Shown here in pieces: positions 45,175 to 57,300 of a stretch of DNA of 64,000 nt (positions are counted from its first letter, which is position 1; every line of letters starts with the position of its first letter). This DNA is from Phoronis australis (lineage: Eukaryota; Phoronida; Phoronidae): positions 381,475 to 445,474 of the forward strand of contig NMRA01000090.1 of assembly GCA_002633005.1 (NCBI GenBank). Reading direction: 5' to 3'. The notes below the pieces were generated by a model. The model had not been told where the DNA came from. It ran no database searches and saw only the letters and a program-made list of their open reading frames with translations. A program made the position numbers and the translations under genes.

Positions 45175-48100
45175 TACAGCACACATCACGAATTTTTGTC
45201 CAACCGGTCGGAAATTGGTCGACGACTAGCCGTCAACCGGTCGTCTCAGTAGCCGACCAACAACAGTTGGCTGGGAGCCGTCTGCTGAGTCGCCTCTGTG
45301 GTCGGCACTTGGGTTAGCTAAGTGGTCGTCAAGCGTAGACGACCAATTCTGATTAAGCGTGTCCTTGGTCGGCAATTACCATTTTATGACTTAGCGGGTG
45401 AACTTTCGCCAAACAAACATTTAACTGTTCGCTGTTCGTTCACCAGTGGCAACTCCGGTCTTGACATCGGTTTATCAACTTTTGTTCAGCTATTGAAAGG
45501 TGGTAAAATCGAATCAACCTACAAATACAAAGTATGTGACATTACAGCAACGTGAACTTTACGTTGAATTACTGACGGCGTGGTAAAATCAAACGTTAAG
45601 TAATATCGCGGAAGCATAATTTCTGTCTCTTAGTAGGAGACTTTTTATAGAGTACATTATGCATAAAAACAAGCAAGAAATTTGTTATTTTACAGCAAAA
45701 TTGCACAAAAATCAGAATACAACGCTGGGTGTTTTACGACCTCAAGTGTTTTCATGCCGCGGAATGCTCAACAAGCAACACGCATTCGCGCTCATCTGTT
45801 ATTGCTCTTGATCATTACTTCATCACGCTGTATAATTCGCTTTACCACAAATAATTATTGTTTATTTTTGTATAATTTCTTAATATGTTGGTACATCAGT
45901 AGAACGAAAGTTTATCATAAGAACAACATAAACAATGGTTATAACATAGCGCAGGGATTAAGATCATGGGCGCATCAAAACGGAAGCATGTGATCGGCTA
46001 TAATGTCATCCATGATCCATCATCATTCTGAATTTGTTGTCACTTTCGGAGTAAAAAATTGTTTCGAAGCTAGAGCCTTCCTATTTAGCCAGCTAGCTGT
46101 ATGAAGACTATTGTCAAAATACAGCAAGGTGTTACTGTGTATTGAGCTGCGACAGACCTCGAAATTACAAACAGCCCGAATAAATACGCTCGTCACCTCG
46201 TCGTGAACTTTGTATCAACATGAGCTGAAGACCGGCGGGTGTGCATGCAAAATCTGGAACTCAATTGACATTCATCTTGCCCGTTACGGCCGTTTAAGCG
46301 AAAAAATATCCGACGTCGTTTTCTTGCGTAACTCTCTGCACTGGTAACAAAGAAATGTACGTCGTCGTTCTGAAAGTAGTACATTTGTGACACGAGCTAC
46401 TTTCAGAAATTTTCGACATCTCCCATTAAATGATGACAACATCGTAGCAAAATCTGTTCTAAAATTCGGTTTACTGATATCAAATTCCAAAAACATATAA
46501 TGAAGTGAAACCAATTCTGATCATTTGTTGGGACGTTTAGGCAACCTCGAGGGAGAATGTTTGGTTGAAGAATCTGGGAAAAAGAAACTGGCTAATAGGT
46601 GACACAATATTTCATTGCGCCGAAAGTCGACGCACCACAATTTTAGCAGCAGAGTAATAGTATAAAAGCAATTTTTTCAACGCCGGTAAATAATTTAGAT
46701 TACTCAAGAAAGATTTTATTGGGTCAGTTTTTACCCACAACGGCGCAATTAAAAGTTGTATATTTAATTTAGTAAACAGCTTCGCACCAAGGCCGAGACC
46801 TTTGGAGTAAGAACACAGTACTTAGCGTTTCGCGTCTACTCTAAGGGGTAAAAGTTATGCTTATTTACGTGTCTCCTGTTGAGAGTTTCTTTCTCACAAA
46901 AGCGGTCTTCTAATGTAGAATCTGGACTGTGGTATGTAGTGTTTGTCCTATCATTTTAGTTCACGTTCTTTCCGAAAATTATCTAAACGAATGTTTGTTT
47001 TCAAAGCAGGGGGAGAATTGTGATCAGATATAAATGTGAATGGCTTAATGTTCGCGTACGTGCTATTCACAGTTATAACATATAATTCAACCGATATTAC
47101 AATATACGTATGCTTAAGAACGTGCTCCGAGTCAGTGACCCTGTAATCAGTATGCCGTAGACTTTGTTTATCTAAACTTTGAAGAGGTGGTTTGTACTTG
47201 GTCTCGGTTTATTAATGAAGGTCCTAACAACACACGACTCTGAAAGTTTTGAAAACGCAACTCTTTCTTTACGCAGATACGTTTTCTGCCCACGCGTACA
47301 TTTGATGTAGCCCCGGCCCAACCCTCACTAAGTAACGTTAGTGGCAGCCAGCTCACACTAATCCCCGGCGGCGGGCCACATTTCACGGCACAAACTACTG
47401 ACGTGTGTCATTGGTTCAAGTTTAATATTTATTAGAGCTCAAATCATGAAATATATACAAAAGTGCAAATATGGTGATAGCCAAACGGGGGAGTTTTGAG
47501 GCCTGAATTCTGGACACTGGGGTTCAGTGCCAGTGCCTATCTTTTTGTCAGTCATAAAAATGAAGAGTGGGCAAAAGTTAAGTACAACTGCTTCATAGTA
47601 AAAATCTGGTCAAAAGAGATTGAAAGAATATTAAAAGAAGTGATGTTGTTATCTCTGATCAGTGTTAGTAATGATCCCAGCCACCGCGAGTATGATAGGG
47701 CTTATAAGTCAACACGGTAGTTTCCTCGTACCCCGCAAAGTTTAATAGTTTATAACTTATTAGTTCATCGATTTTTTAAAATGGAAAAAACCATGCTTGG
47801 TTGTTTTTTTCCAACTTAATACAGCCACCGCGCCGGGCGCCGTGCGCCGCCCCTGCCACTCGACTATTTTGAGTCATTTTCTGCAGGCGGAGAGGCGGAG
47901 AGGCAGAGAGGATTTTCAAACTGGCAATCGCGCTTGTTGTTACAAGTGTCGCAACAGAATGAATAAGCCGTTATTGAGGGCTCTATATCAATCGTAAAAT
48001 GTTGTGTTTACATCAGAGCTTCAAAAGACTGTCGGATTTTAATGCAAGCGTGCGGCATTATAGGCAAGTTCAAAGACTTTTAATCTGTCCAAAATTATTG

Positions 48101-50244
48101 CCGCTCGCAATCTCAAAGTATTCGTGTTTCCCAGGAACTTTAACTTGTAAGCAATGGTTTAAAAATTGGAAAATTGCGGTAGTCAAAATTAAATTTTAAC
48201 AGTATTGGACAATTGAGAGTCTGCGGCTTAAGTCAACTAATACAATTTGAGATGCTGGCTTTAGTTTGAAAGTAGTTCCCTGCTTGGAGCAAAGGCCATC
48301 ATTAGTTATGCATAGCAGGCCTCACTGGCTGATGCACCGTGAAGTTTTGATTAGATTGCTTCAGCTGATAAGGACTTAATGAGCCCCTATAAGACTTCTC
48401 AGACCAGGCCCGAAATATGCTACGTGGGCACCGACTCTCTGAATGCATCAACCAAACGTATTAATTTTTGAAAATGCCCTCAAAAGTGGACTTTTTAAAA
48501 CACCGTGTTGTCCGTATTCGTCAGTGAAGAAGAGCGAAATGAACAGATTTGTTCACACTGCTCAAAAGCACTTTTGCGGACATACGGAAAGGCCAACGTC
48601 TCTGTCTTACAACGCTGTATGAGCTTGGCATTTCTGATGAAGCGCTCTCATGCTGGAATTTTTTAAGATTGAGCGCTGTTTCAAAAAATTGTTGTAGATC
48701 TTCTTACCGCACGCATAGGCGGATTTAGGGGGGCCCAGGGGGCCCGCCCCCCCCTTGGCTCCCGCAAAAAAAAATAAAACAGTAAGAGCGCAGGGAAATG
48801 TTGAGTTTATTAATTAACCNGGGGGGGGGCTCAAATCCAATTTCAAGTGTCAAATTCGGAACACGGCGCATTCGTAACGGAACTATCATGGCTAAGTATA
48901 GGCTCTCCCGCGATATCGCAGGCTACCGGCAGTGGCGCTGCGCACTACGACTCCGTTTCCGTCGTCTGCTCCACTGTTCAATGAAGAAAATTTACTTCAG
49001 TTTTTAAAGAAAATGGAACCTGAGTGACGATGAAAAAACAGAAGCTGCTGGTAAGATGTGAATTTTAATCGAAGCCTGAGTGAATCACTCAGAAAATCGC
49101 AATACTCTCTTTGCCAAACCTTATCTTAAGACAATATCCAAAGCAATCCCGTCATTATTGCCAACACGAAAAACGGATTTGGTCTTTTTGGCATTTGAAG
49201 ACTATTTTAAATACGACAAATTTGTTAAGAATCGATGGCACAAAATATAAAAGTGTAATAAGCATTACAAAAAGAAGTAGGTTTTGCGCGCAAACGCTGT
49301 GGACCATAAATAAGTAGGTCTCTTAGTATGTGCTTAGTAGATAAATCGTGGTGGTGTAGTGGCAACCTACGAGCGCACTAAGCGCAAGGTCGTGAGTTCG
49401 AGTCTTTACTACTTGCATTTTTTCCTGTTTGACACGTTCTCCGTTTTCTTGCCTTTTTTCGTGAATAATACTTCAGGAATCAAGGAAAATGCTTGATATT
49501 TAGAGGTAAAAACAGAAAAATTTCCCGGGCGGTGCTATGGCGGCATCTACAATAATGGCTCAGTTTACGCAAATTCTTACAGCCGGACAAAATGTTGGGC
49601 CCCCCCTTGTGATATCCTAGATCCGCCACTGCGCACGTGATAGGAGACCCGTGTGGAAAATTTTAAAAACGCAAAAAGGCATTTCGGCGTAACGCAAACA
49701 AAAAACAATTGTGGGCAAAGACTGTCAAAAATGGCTGACGTGTTTACAAAATGACTACGGCGTTGTATTGACCGGGAAGCAGCCAATCGAATGCAGCTTG
49801 TTAACGTCAGGAGTCAAATTAAAGATCAAATATAAAGAAAATTTTCACGTTTTTTATCCAAAACTTGTTGCATTATCCATAATGCAATGCATGGTATTAC
49901 CGCTTGCCTTCAACCTTCGAATTAGTGGTGTTACACAACAGCTGTGAACTCATATGACAGAGACAGTCAAACTAGGTTAATTTATTTGACCCTGTGCTAA
50001 GACGAATATGCATCGACACGAAAAGTGGTATGAGCCTGACAACCTATTGCGCAACTGCTACTCTAGCCTAAAAATAGCAGCCGACCAGCTGGTCGGCTGA
50101 TGGCCGGTCGGCTGAAGGGTCGCCTGAAGGGTCGGCTGGGGAGTCGCTTTATGAGTCGGCACTGCGGCCGGCTGCCGACTGGTCGACGGCCGGTCGTCGA
50201 CCAATTTCCGACCGGTCGGACAAAAATTCGTGATGTGTGCTGTA
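45175..50244. mobile_element. 5.07-kb element with inverted repeats of about 63 bp
   Basis: TACAGCACACATCACGAATT, continuing through TTTTTGTCC and CGGTCGGAAATTGGTCGACG (from 45175), is mirrored at 50244 with about four mismatches. Inside each end are further GGTCGGC and GAGTCGCC words (50095-50160, 45250-45310), so the ends are themselves repetitive. No transposase-like frame is visible; the largest frames are under 110 codons. An n and a second transposon (48.7-49.6 kb) are nested inside. Superfamily unknown. Confidence 0.7.
48711..49633. mobile_element. hAT-like MITE nested in the 5-kb element
   Basis: The left end CATAGGCGGATTTAGGGGGG and the right end CTAGATCCGCCACTG are flanked by CGCACG on both sides (6 bp). 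The right terminus CAGTGGCGGATCTAGG (read inward) is a typical hAT end. The poly-G/C tract by the n at 48820 probably broke the assembly. A weak tRNA-like promoter (GGTGGTGTAGTGG and GAGTTCGAGTC, 49350-49405) lies inside. Confidence 0.65.
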
Positions 50245-51063
50245 AGTTACTTAAAAAACGGACGATTGGGCATTTTAATTAAAGACCTGCTAAAACTGCT
50301 GCATCCGAAACGCAACAAAGTCCGTCCACATTAACATCGTAACTAAAAACTGATACACTTAGTGTTCAGTTAAGGTAGGTGTATACACTGATCAAATCTC
50401 CAGGTTCCTAACTAAAATGAGTAAAAAGGTAGTTTTAACTAGTTAGACATGAATCTGAAAGTGACAAAAATCAAAAAAAAAGTTTTTTTTGTAGTTCGTT
50501 TTTTTAAAAAATCGTATTTTTTAATTTTCAAAAAATAGAATTTTACCTCCATTTTTTTTCAAAATGCACAGGGATCATCATCAACTGTTTCCTTACGCAA
50601 TCTTCTACTTATCCATACCAAATATATGTACAAAATCATTATGATCTTGATTTTGTGGCATTTTTTGTGTGTGAGTTGGGGCAAGCACGCCACTTTTTGT
50701 CATTTGGTCACTTTCCGTCTAATAACTAAAAATCTGGTCCATTTATCAAAAAAGCCTGGCACGCGATTTTACTTCAGTCCTAGAGTGTTTCAAATTTGCA
50801 ACTTTCGTAAAAATTGACCCACGTGTTGTGGAAAAATAGGCCCCAGAATCTTGTCACTATCCTGAAATCACGAGCCGAGAAAAACGGCTTTAAAGTTAAG
50901 CGGTCATCGATTGCCACTTGAGATCAAATTTCGTTCAGAATGCGTGGTCATTATGTTCCAATTTTTGTTGAAGTACTAGAAATAAAGCTGATATTTACTT
51001 CATATTTAGAAAATGTGACATACCTTTTTGTTTACAGCGTAATTTTAATCATTTTTTCGAACT

Positions 51064-51327
51064 TGTGAAGCACGACAGACGACCAAAACAAATATGGCTG
51101 TCACGTGGGCGGAGCTTAGCGTTGATCTATTGTCTGCTGTACTGGTGTGCCGACTACACATTAAAACCATGTGTCGATTCATCTGACTCTCCACTCAGTT
51201 TGTAAAAGACTCTCTAACTATATTACACAGACCTATTTGTTAGTATTCCAATATTATCATCAACCAATATATGTGTTATATCAAATCGCCGCGTTACTGC
51301 CTACATAACAATATTGGCGACGAGGAT
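51064..51327 (+). mobile_element. LTR-retrotransposon end with tRNA-Ser primer site (partial)
   Basis: TGGCGACGAGGAT at 51315-51327 is the reverse complement of the 3' end of metazoan tRNA-Ser(GCT), including its CCA tail. It lies four bases after ACATAACA, which fits the right edge of an LTR (TG near 51064, CA at 51310). No gag or pol frame follows and no second LTR was found, so this is a degraded 5' end. The left edge is a guess. Confidence 0.5.
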
Positions 51328-52390
51328 AAAGAACTACTTTCATAGTAATGGCTCAACATTTTTAGTACGTGCCTGTACCCAATGGACTTTGGGATTAGAA
51401 AATATCACTTTCTGCGCAAATAGCGCCGCTTGGGTGAGATTCTCAAGTTACTAAAGTTTCTTATATTGCTTTCCTCTAAAATCATATAATATCATGAGTT
51501 TTAATTCAGGGTTACGTTTGAATCTATGCACTAGAAATTTTTTTGTTATGTGAACACTGGGTCATTTCTCTAATTCTTTGGGTTACAGCCAGTGGCAAGT
51601 TAAAAGTCCTCTGGGTTTGACAGCCTAGTTTCTCCAAGGCGCGTTCCCAGCACAGAAGCACGGTTTATCTGCGAAGACTCTACTCTGACGGCCTGTACAA
51701 TATGTAGTTGTCCATGTGTCGCGCGCGCGGCTTGTCTTTTAGTTCACAGCGCGTGCATGCACTCTCACCGAATCGTGCAACACCACCCACGTCGACACTC
51801 AGCGTCCTCTCGCAAGACACCTGACCTTATATTACCCACTTCTCTTATACATGCACAATTTCTGCACGGACTCCTCAAGCTGAGTGCAGTGATGGCTTCG
51901 GTAGGGCTTGGCGTACTCAACTTAATTTTTTTGCAGATAGGTAAACAGGCTCAGGCTCGGAACAGGAGCTAGTTCACCATTTCACCACCAACTTTCACAT
52001 GGTCAAAAATAGAATTGTTTTATTCTTGGTCTTGCTACAACACCAATATCAGCTGGTACATAACACTCGATTGCCCGGTTACGCAATGCTTGTTGACAGG
52101 GTTAAATTAGAGCTAGTGTCCTTGTATATAAGCTCCGCCCCAGTTGTCAATCACTGAGCTGGTTAGCACTCAAGCCATATGACTTACTGAGGCTTGGTCA
52201 AATATAGCTAAAAAAACAACTTTGGATTTTCAGAATGATTTTATTTTTCTTCAGTATGCATCAAGAATTAAAGATTAGGATGACATAAAATGTAAAAAAA
52301 CAGTCACAATTAATTTTTTTGTGTATCCACCACAGTGTAATGAAATAATACAACTTGCTGTGTTACTGAACTGTAAACAAGAGCAACGCA
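51328..52390. other. Unassigned sequence after the LTR-like end
   Basis: It contains TATATAAGCTCCGCCCC at about 52125 (the inverse of GGGCGGAGCTT at 51110 in the LTR-like part). No coding frame longer than 71 codons. Confidence 0.3.
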
Positions 52391-52394
52391 GAGC

Positions 52395-54045
52395 ATAAGG
52401 GTGTTTATTTGTATCATAAAAATGACAGCTACATGGTGCAAAATAGGTCGAATCCATCCAAAAGGGAACGTATTGTTTCTTTAATCAATAACGATGTACC
52501 AAATTTCATAAACGTCCATCCAGAGAAACAGAAAAAAATGAAATTGCCACTAGGGGGCACAGTGTTCATCCGATCCATCTCAAATTCGTCTTCTTCTGTT
52601 GTCAACATCATACAGACTTGCTAAATTTAGTAAAGAACCTGCAGTAGGTTTAGGAGATACAGCTATGGGTGCAAATGAAAACCTGCCACTAGGAGGCACC
52701 ACTGTAGTTGGGAAATCGTTGACCGTCGTTCTCACACAACACATGTCCCAATTTTTACAATGATCATCCTTACACAGTGGTTTGGTTGATATAGCGGCGG
52801 ACTAAAAAAAGACTCTGAAACAGTAAAAATGGCCACAAGATGGCGCAAAATGCGTCAAATCCATCCGAAAACAGGAACATGTCATTATTTCCTCAATAGA
52901 AAGCTATTTCCAAAATTTCATTAAAATCCATCCAGGAACCTAGAAAAATGGAGGAAAATGGGAAAAATGAAATTGCCTCAAGGGGACACAGTGTTCATAC
53001 AATCCGTTTGAAAGTTGTCCATTTTCAAATTCGTACTCACTTACTAAGTTCAATAATGATCCTACGGTGGTTTAAGACATACAGCTATGGGCACAAAAAA
53101 AAACTGCCACTAGGAGGTACCACAGTAGTCGAAGTTGTGGGAAAATCATCGTCAACCATCCTCGTCACACTAAAAAGATATATGACAATTTTTGGTTGAT
53201 AGAAGGGTGGATGCCAAAAAACGGACCGGAAAATAGTAAAAATGGTCACCTGGTGGCGCAAAATACCTCAAATCCGTCCTAAAACGGGATGATAGTATAA
53301 CCTCACTAATCGATGCCCAGCTGCCAAATTTCGTGAAGATTCGTTGAGGACCTTTGAAGATACAGAAGTAAATATAATAAACTAAAATTGCCGTTATGCA
53401 CCCACACTGTGGAATGAGTATCCCGACTGCATGGTTGGCCAGTCGGGATACAGCCTTGTTGTCAGTTTGACAGTGGAAAACCAATGTTTACATAGTCCAG
53501 CTCTCTTATTATCTGCTTTCATCTGATGCTCACATAATCCAGCAATTGTGTTTCAAACCGCTCGCCTGATGTCAACTGATATTTAAAAATACTATTTGCA
53601 TACGACATTTAACAAATGTTGTGAAGATGTTTTGCATGAAATACTTTCACCAAAAAACTTTGAATGGAGAAAAACAGTTGACTTTCAAAGAAATTAGACT
53701 TAATTTTCACCTTGTGTGACTGTAAGCTCTGACCAGCTTTAACCACAGAGTTGTGTACTAACACAAAAGGCGTGCTTGCCAAGTTTCCTTAATCGAGCGT
53801 AATTCTAGATTAGATGGTGAATTTCTTGATTTTTACACTCGAAGAAAATGGTACATAATGGCCACTAGGGTGCACACCCGTTGCCGCATCCTTCCAAAAA
53901 TCCATCGTGATTCGTTATCCGCTTTATAGGAACACATCTGCCAATCTCATCAAGATCGTGTGAGCAGTTTAGGAGATACAGGTGCGTACGCCCACACATA
54001 TGATGGCAATATGAACCCACACATATACATGTGGGTGCACAAAAA
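52395..54045 (-). repeat. Family A modular repeat, minus orientation, long block
   Basis: Successive modules AAATTGCCACTAGGGGGCAC, TTTAGGAGATACAGCTATGG and GCCACTAGGAGGCACCAC occur, then a gap at 53400-53845, then an end with CCCACACATATACATGTGGG. That 20-bp end is almost a perfect palindrome and matches the CACATATGTATATGTGG start at 20.54 kb. Confidence 0.75.
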
Positions 54046-54325
54046 CTACAGAAGTGGGCACTTGGTCTGGCTCTTCCACTGTCACAGTGATGCACGCTTA
54101 TTATAATAAAAAAACTAAAAAACAACATGCATGCTAAGCTTTCCAAGAAATGACAAGGCTCTAGAGACCAAACTGTAGAAAATAACTACTAAAGTGTGAA
54201 AAGTGACAGGGACGCTGCTTGTGACACACTACATTGAGCATCCATACATCTACAGGTATGTGTGACTGCGTAGAAACAAAGTAAACCTGTATGTGTAACA
54301 CCAGCCTTTGACAAAGAAGCATGTG

Positions 54326-57300
54326 TTAGCATGAGTAGGGTGTAAATCTTGGTCGATAATCATTGACAGGGGACATGCGATTAACATCACTGACTGGAGA
54401 CACTTCAGTCCTGGTCCCCGCATCAAGTACACCGGTGGAATGACGTGCCTCTGACCCAGCATTCACAGAAGTGCATACAGGCACCACATTGTCTGAGGAC
54501 TGATGCATATTTAAATCATGAGGTAAAAAGGCTTCATCCTCAGCAAAACTATTGTTTAATGTGACCCCATTATCAGAGGTCAGGTCAGCAGATGTCACAG
54601 TCAAATCAGGGTCGAAAACTTCCTCTTCTGCACGACTGGCAAAACCACGCCCTCTGGAGAGATCTGAGTGACTCTGATAGGGTGGTGGCCCCTCTCCGGT
54701 TGGTGTATGTTGTGAAGATGTAGACACATATGAAGTACGATATGCTCGACGGTGACTGGCTCTTGGGCGTTCCTCAGGAGCGTCTTCGTGACTGATTCCC
54801 AAACGATCTTAAAAAAGAACAAGATTATGTTGCAAAGCATACTCAGAACAGATAATTCATTCAAGACATTACCAGATGCTTGTCAACATAATTTGGACAC
54901 TGCAAATCATAAATCCTTTATCTAATATTTTCCAGCTGACACTGCCACCATTACATAACTTCACAATGCTGAATATGCTAAAAATTTAATCACTTCTAAC
55001 AAAGGATCTTGTAACTAGACAAAAAGAGGTATTAAATTCCTCTCCATGCTGAAAAACTGATGTTCGTCAAATGTATACAGCTGTAGATTGAATGAACGAC
55101 TTGACTCAATAATATGAGACATTTCTCAGTCTCCGAATAGTTTACAGTCTCATGTGGTTACAGTATTCAGTGGATCACTAATCTTCATGTAAGCTAAAAC
55201 AATAACGGGGAAATTAATTATTTTATGCTCAACAGTATAAGACTCCTTGAACTAGAATATCAAAGATTTGGGTACAACCATTGTGTGTCAGTCTTTGCTT
55301 CAGTATTTCAGTTATCAAAACTAACCACAAGGTTCCATGAAATGCTGATTGTTAAGGTGTTGAATATTCCATGTTAGAAAATCGCACTCCCTCCCACTGT
55401 TATTAAATGTGTCCTTTTTCATTGAAACAATTTTTCCTTACGATGTAGTAATTTTGTCATCAACAAGACTCAGTTCTAATGTATTGCATTCTGCTTCATA
55501 CATACTAATGTAATATGTTCTTTTCTCCTCAACAGTTAATGGTGGACTGACTCCACAGTTGGAGCGTCCGTTATTCATCAACTTGGTACTACTGACTGTA
55601 ATCTTGAGAGTGAAATGAGTCCCATGTCATGTTCAAATTTGAGGTATGATGGACAAATTGATGCATTTTGCCATCTACAAATAGACCTCAGAGTAGTATC
55701 TCAGATGTGTCTTACTTGAAAGTCATAGAACAGTCATCTTGTTTGCATGTGTGAAAACAATACTGTTGTTGAGGTACGTGAAAAAATCGAACTGAGTTTG
55801 TAAGAACTGAATTATGGTTGATGAGATAAGATCTACAGCTCATAAAAAAGGAATATTGTGAACGCGAAATCGACATTGTTAAGAACGCCGGTGTTGTCCA
55901 GTAGCCATTATGCATTTGCATTGAAAATCGCACAAATGAAACTGCCAGCACAAAACAGAATACATTGACTTAAGATTAAGACACCTGGACCAGCAGATGA
56001 AGACAACTGGACCAACAGATGAAGACACCTGGACCAACAGATGTCTGCAGCATAAAAAGAAAAATTACAGTAAAATCTCACCAACAAAATGTATCTTTTT
56101 CGTTTCAAAGTCTTATAACATTGTTGCGAATTTCCAAAATAATTGCCTTCGAAAACTATGGAAATGAAACTTTAAAAGGATGAAGCATCAATTGAGTGCC
56201 ACTTATCTTTAAATGTACGTGGGACCCTCGAAAAATGGCCAAAGTTAGAAAACTTTGGAACACTATATCTCAGAAATGGTTGATCAGATTCATGTGAAAC
56301 TTTCAGACATCATTCTTCAGGCACTGTTCTTTCTCCGTTTTTGCATGAAGTACTGTGGTATTTATTATCAAACTCAAAAAAGACATAAGACTAAAATGAT
56401 ATGATAAAACTACAAGAGCATTTTTGAGATTTCGTTTTGTATGTCATTTACATCTAACACAATTTGATTTTGCTATCAAATAGAGGGGCGCCATCTTTTA
56501 GCCACAAATTCAGTATTGTGGAGCATTTATCGTTTCCTAAAATGAACGAAGTGTTGGCGAACAATGTAAACATAACATTAAAACTAAAAAGCATGGTTTT
56601 ATGTAAAAAAAATCGCTGATACCTTTTATATCAGCGGAGGCTATGACTTTCTGTTTACATGCTCACCCTTTTCAAATAAACGCCCGGGTTTTTACTTGGT
56701 GTTACTGACAGAAATGACTGAAAATTTTCATTTTCTAAATACACACCCATGGGCTTAGCTATGGAAAATCCGGGTAAGAAGTTTCTTCTTTGTTAAATTA
56801 CTAAAAAGATACGGTCACGTGATCCAAGTAATAACAGATTGGCATAAAGCCAAAAAATAAAATTCTGGCTTTTTACTTTCAGAAATTATATATTCTTACA
56901 GAGTTAAAATCTATTGTATTGGCTAAACACATCGTCAAGTTCAAAAGGTCCTACATAACCTTACCAATAACAATAAAAAGTTGAATGAAAGTTTAATTAC
57001 ACACCATAATGTACCCTAAATAAGCACGATTTTGCCGTACACAGAACTGACTGCCAGATAATGAATCAAATGGTTCCAAAAAGCGATTTACATTATCTGC
57101 ATACATGAAAGTGGTTTGTATGCACAATAACTGGTCAACATTATGTTTACTGATGTGTTGCCGTATGTTGTTAATAACAAGATAACATTGAGCAAACTCT
57201 ATGGAAGACTGACGAAGGATGCACAAGTCANAAACTTAATATTTAGTCACCAATCTCAAAAACGCTGTTAGGATTTTTGATATAAAAGCTTAGTTTTTGT

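Noticed and set aside
49345-49410. Second tRNA-like stretch (GGTGGTGTAGTGG to GAGTTCGAGTC)
   Set aside because: Only box motifs match; the stems fail. At most a SINE-like promoter inside the hAT-like element.
54601-54864. Alternative minus-strand frame over the last CUB-TM exon
   Set aside because: It is out of phase with the upstream exon and reads through the intron border.
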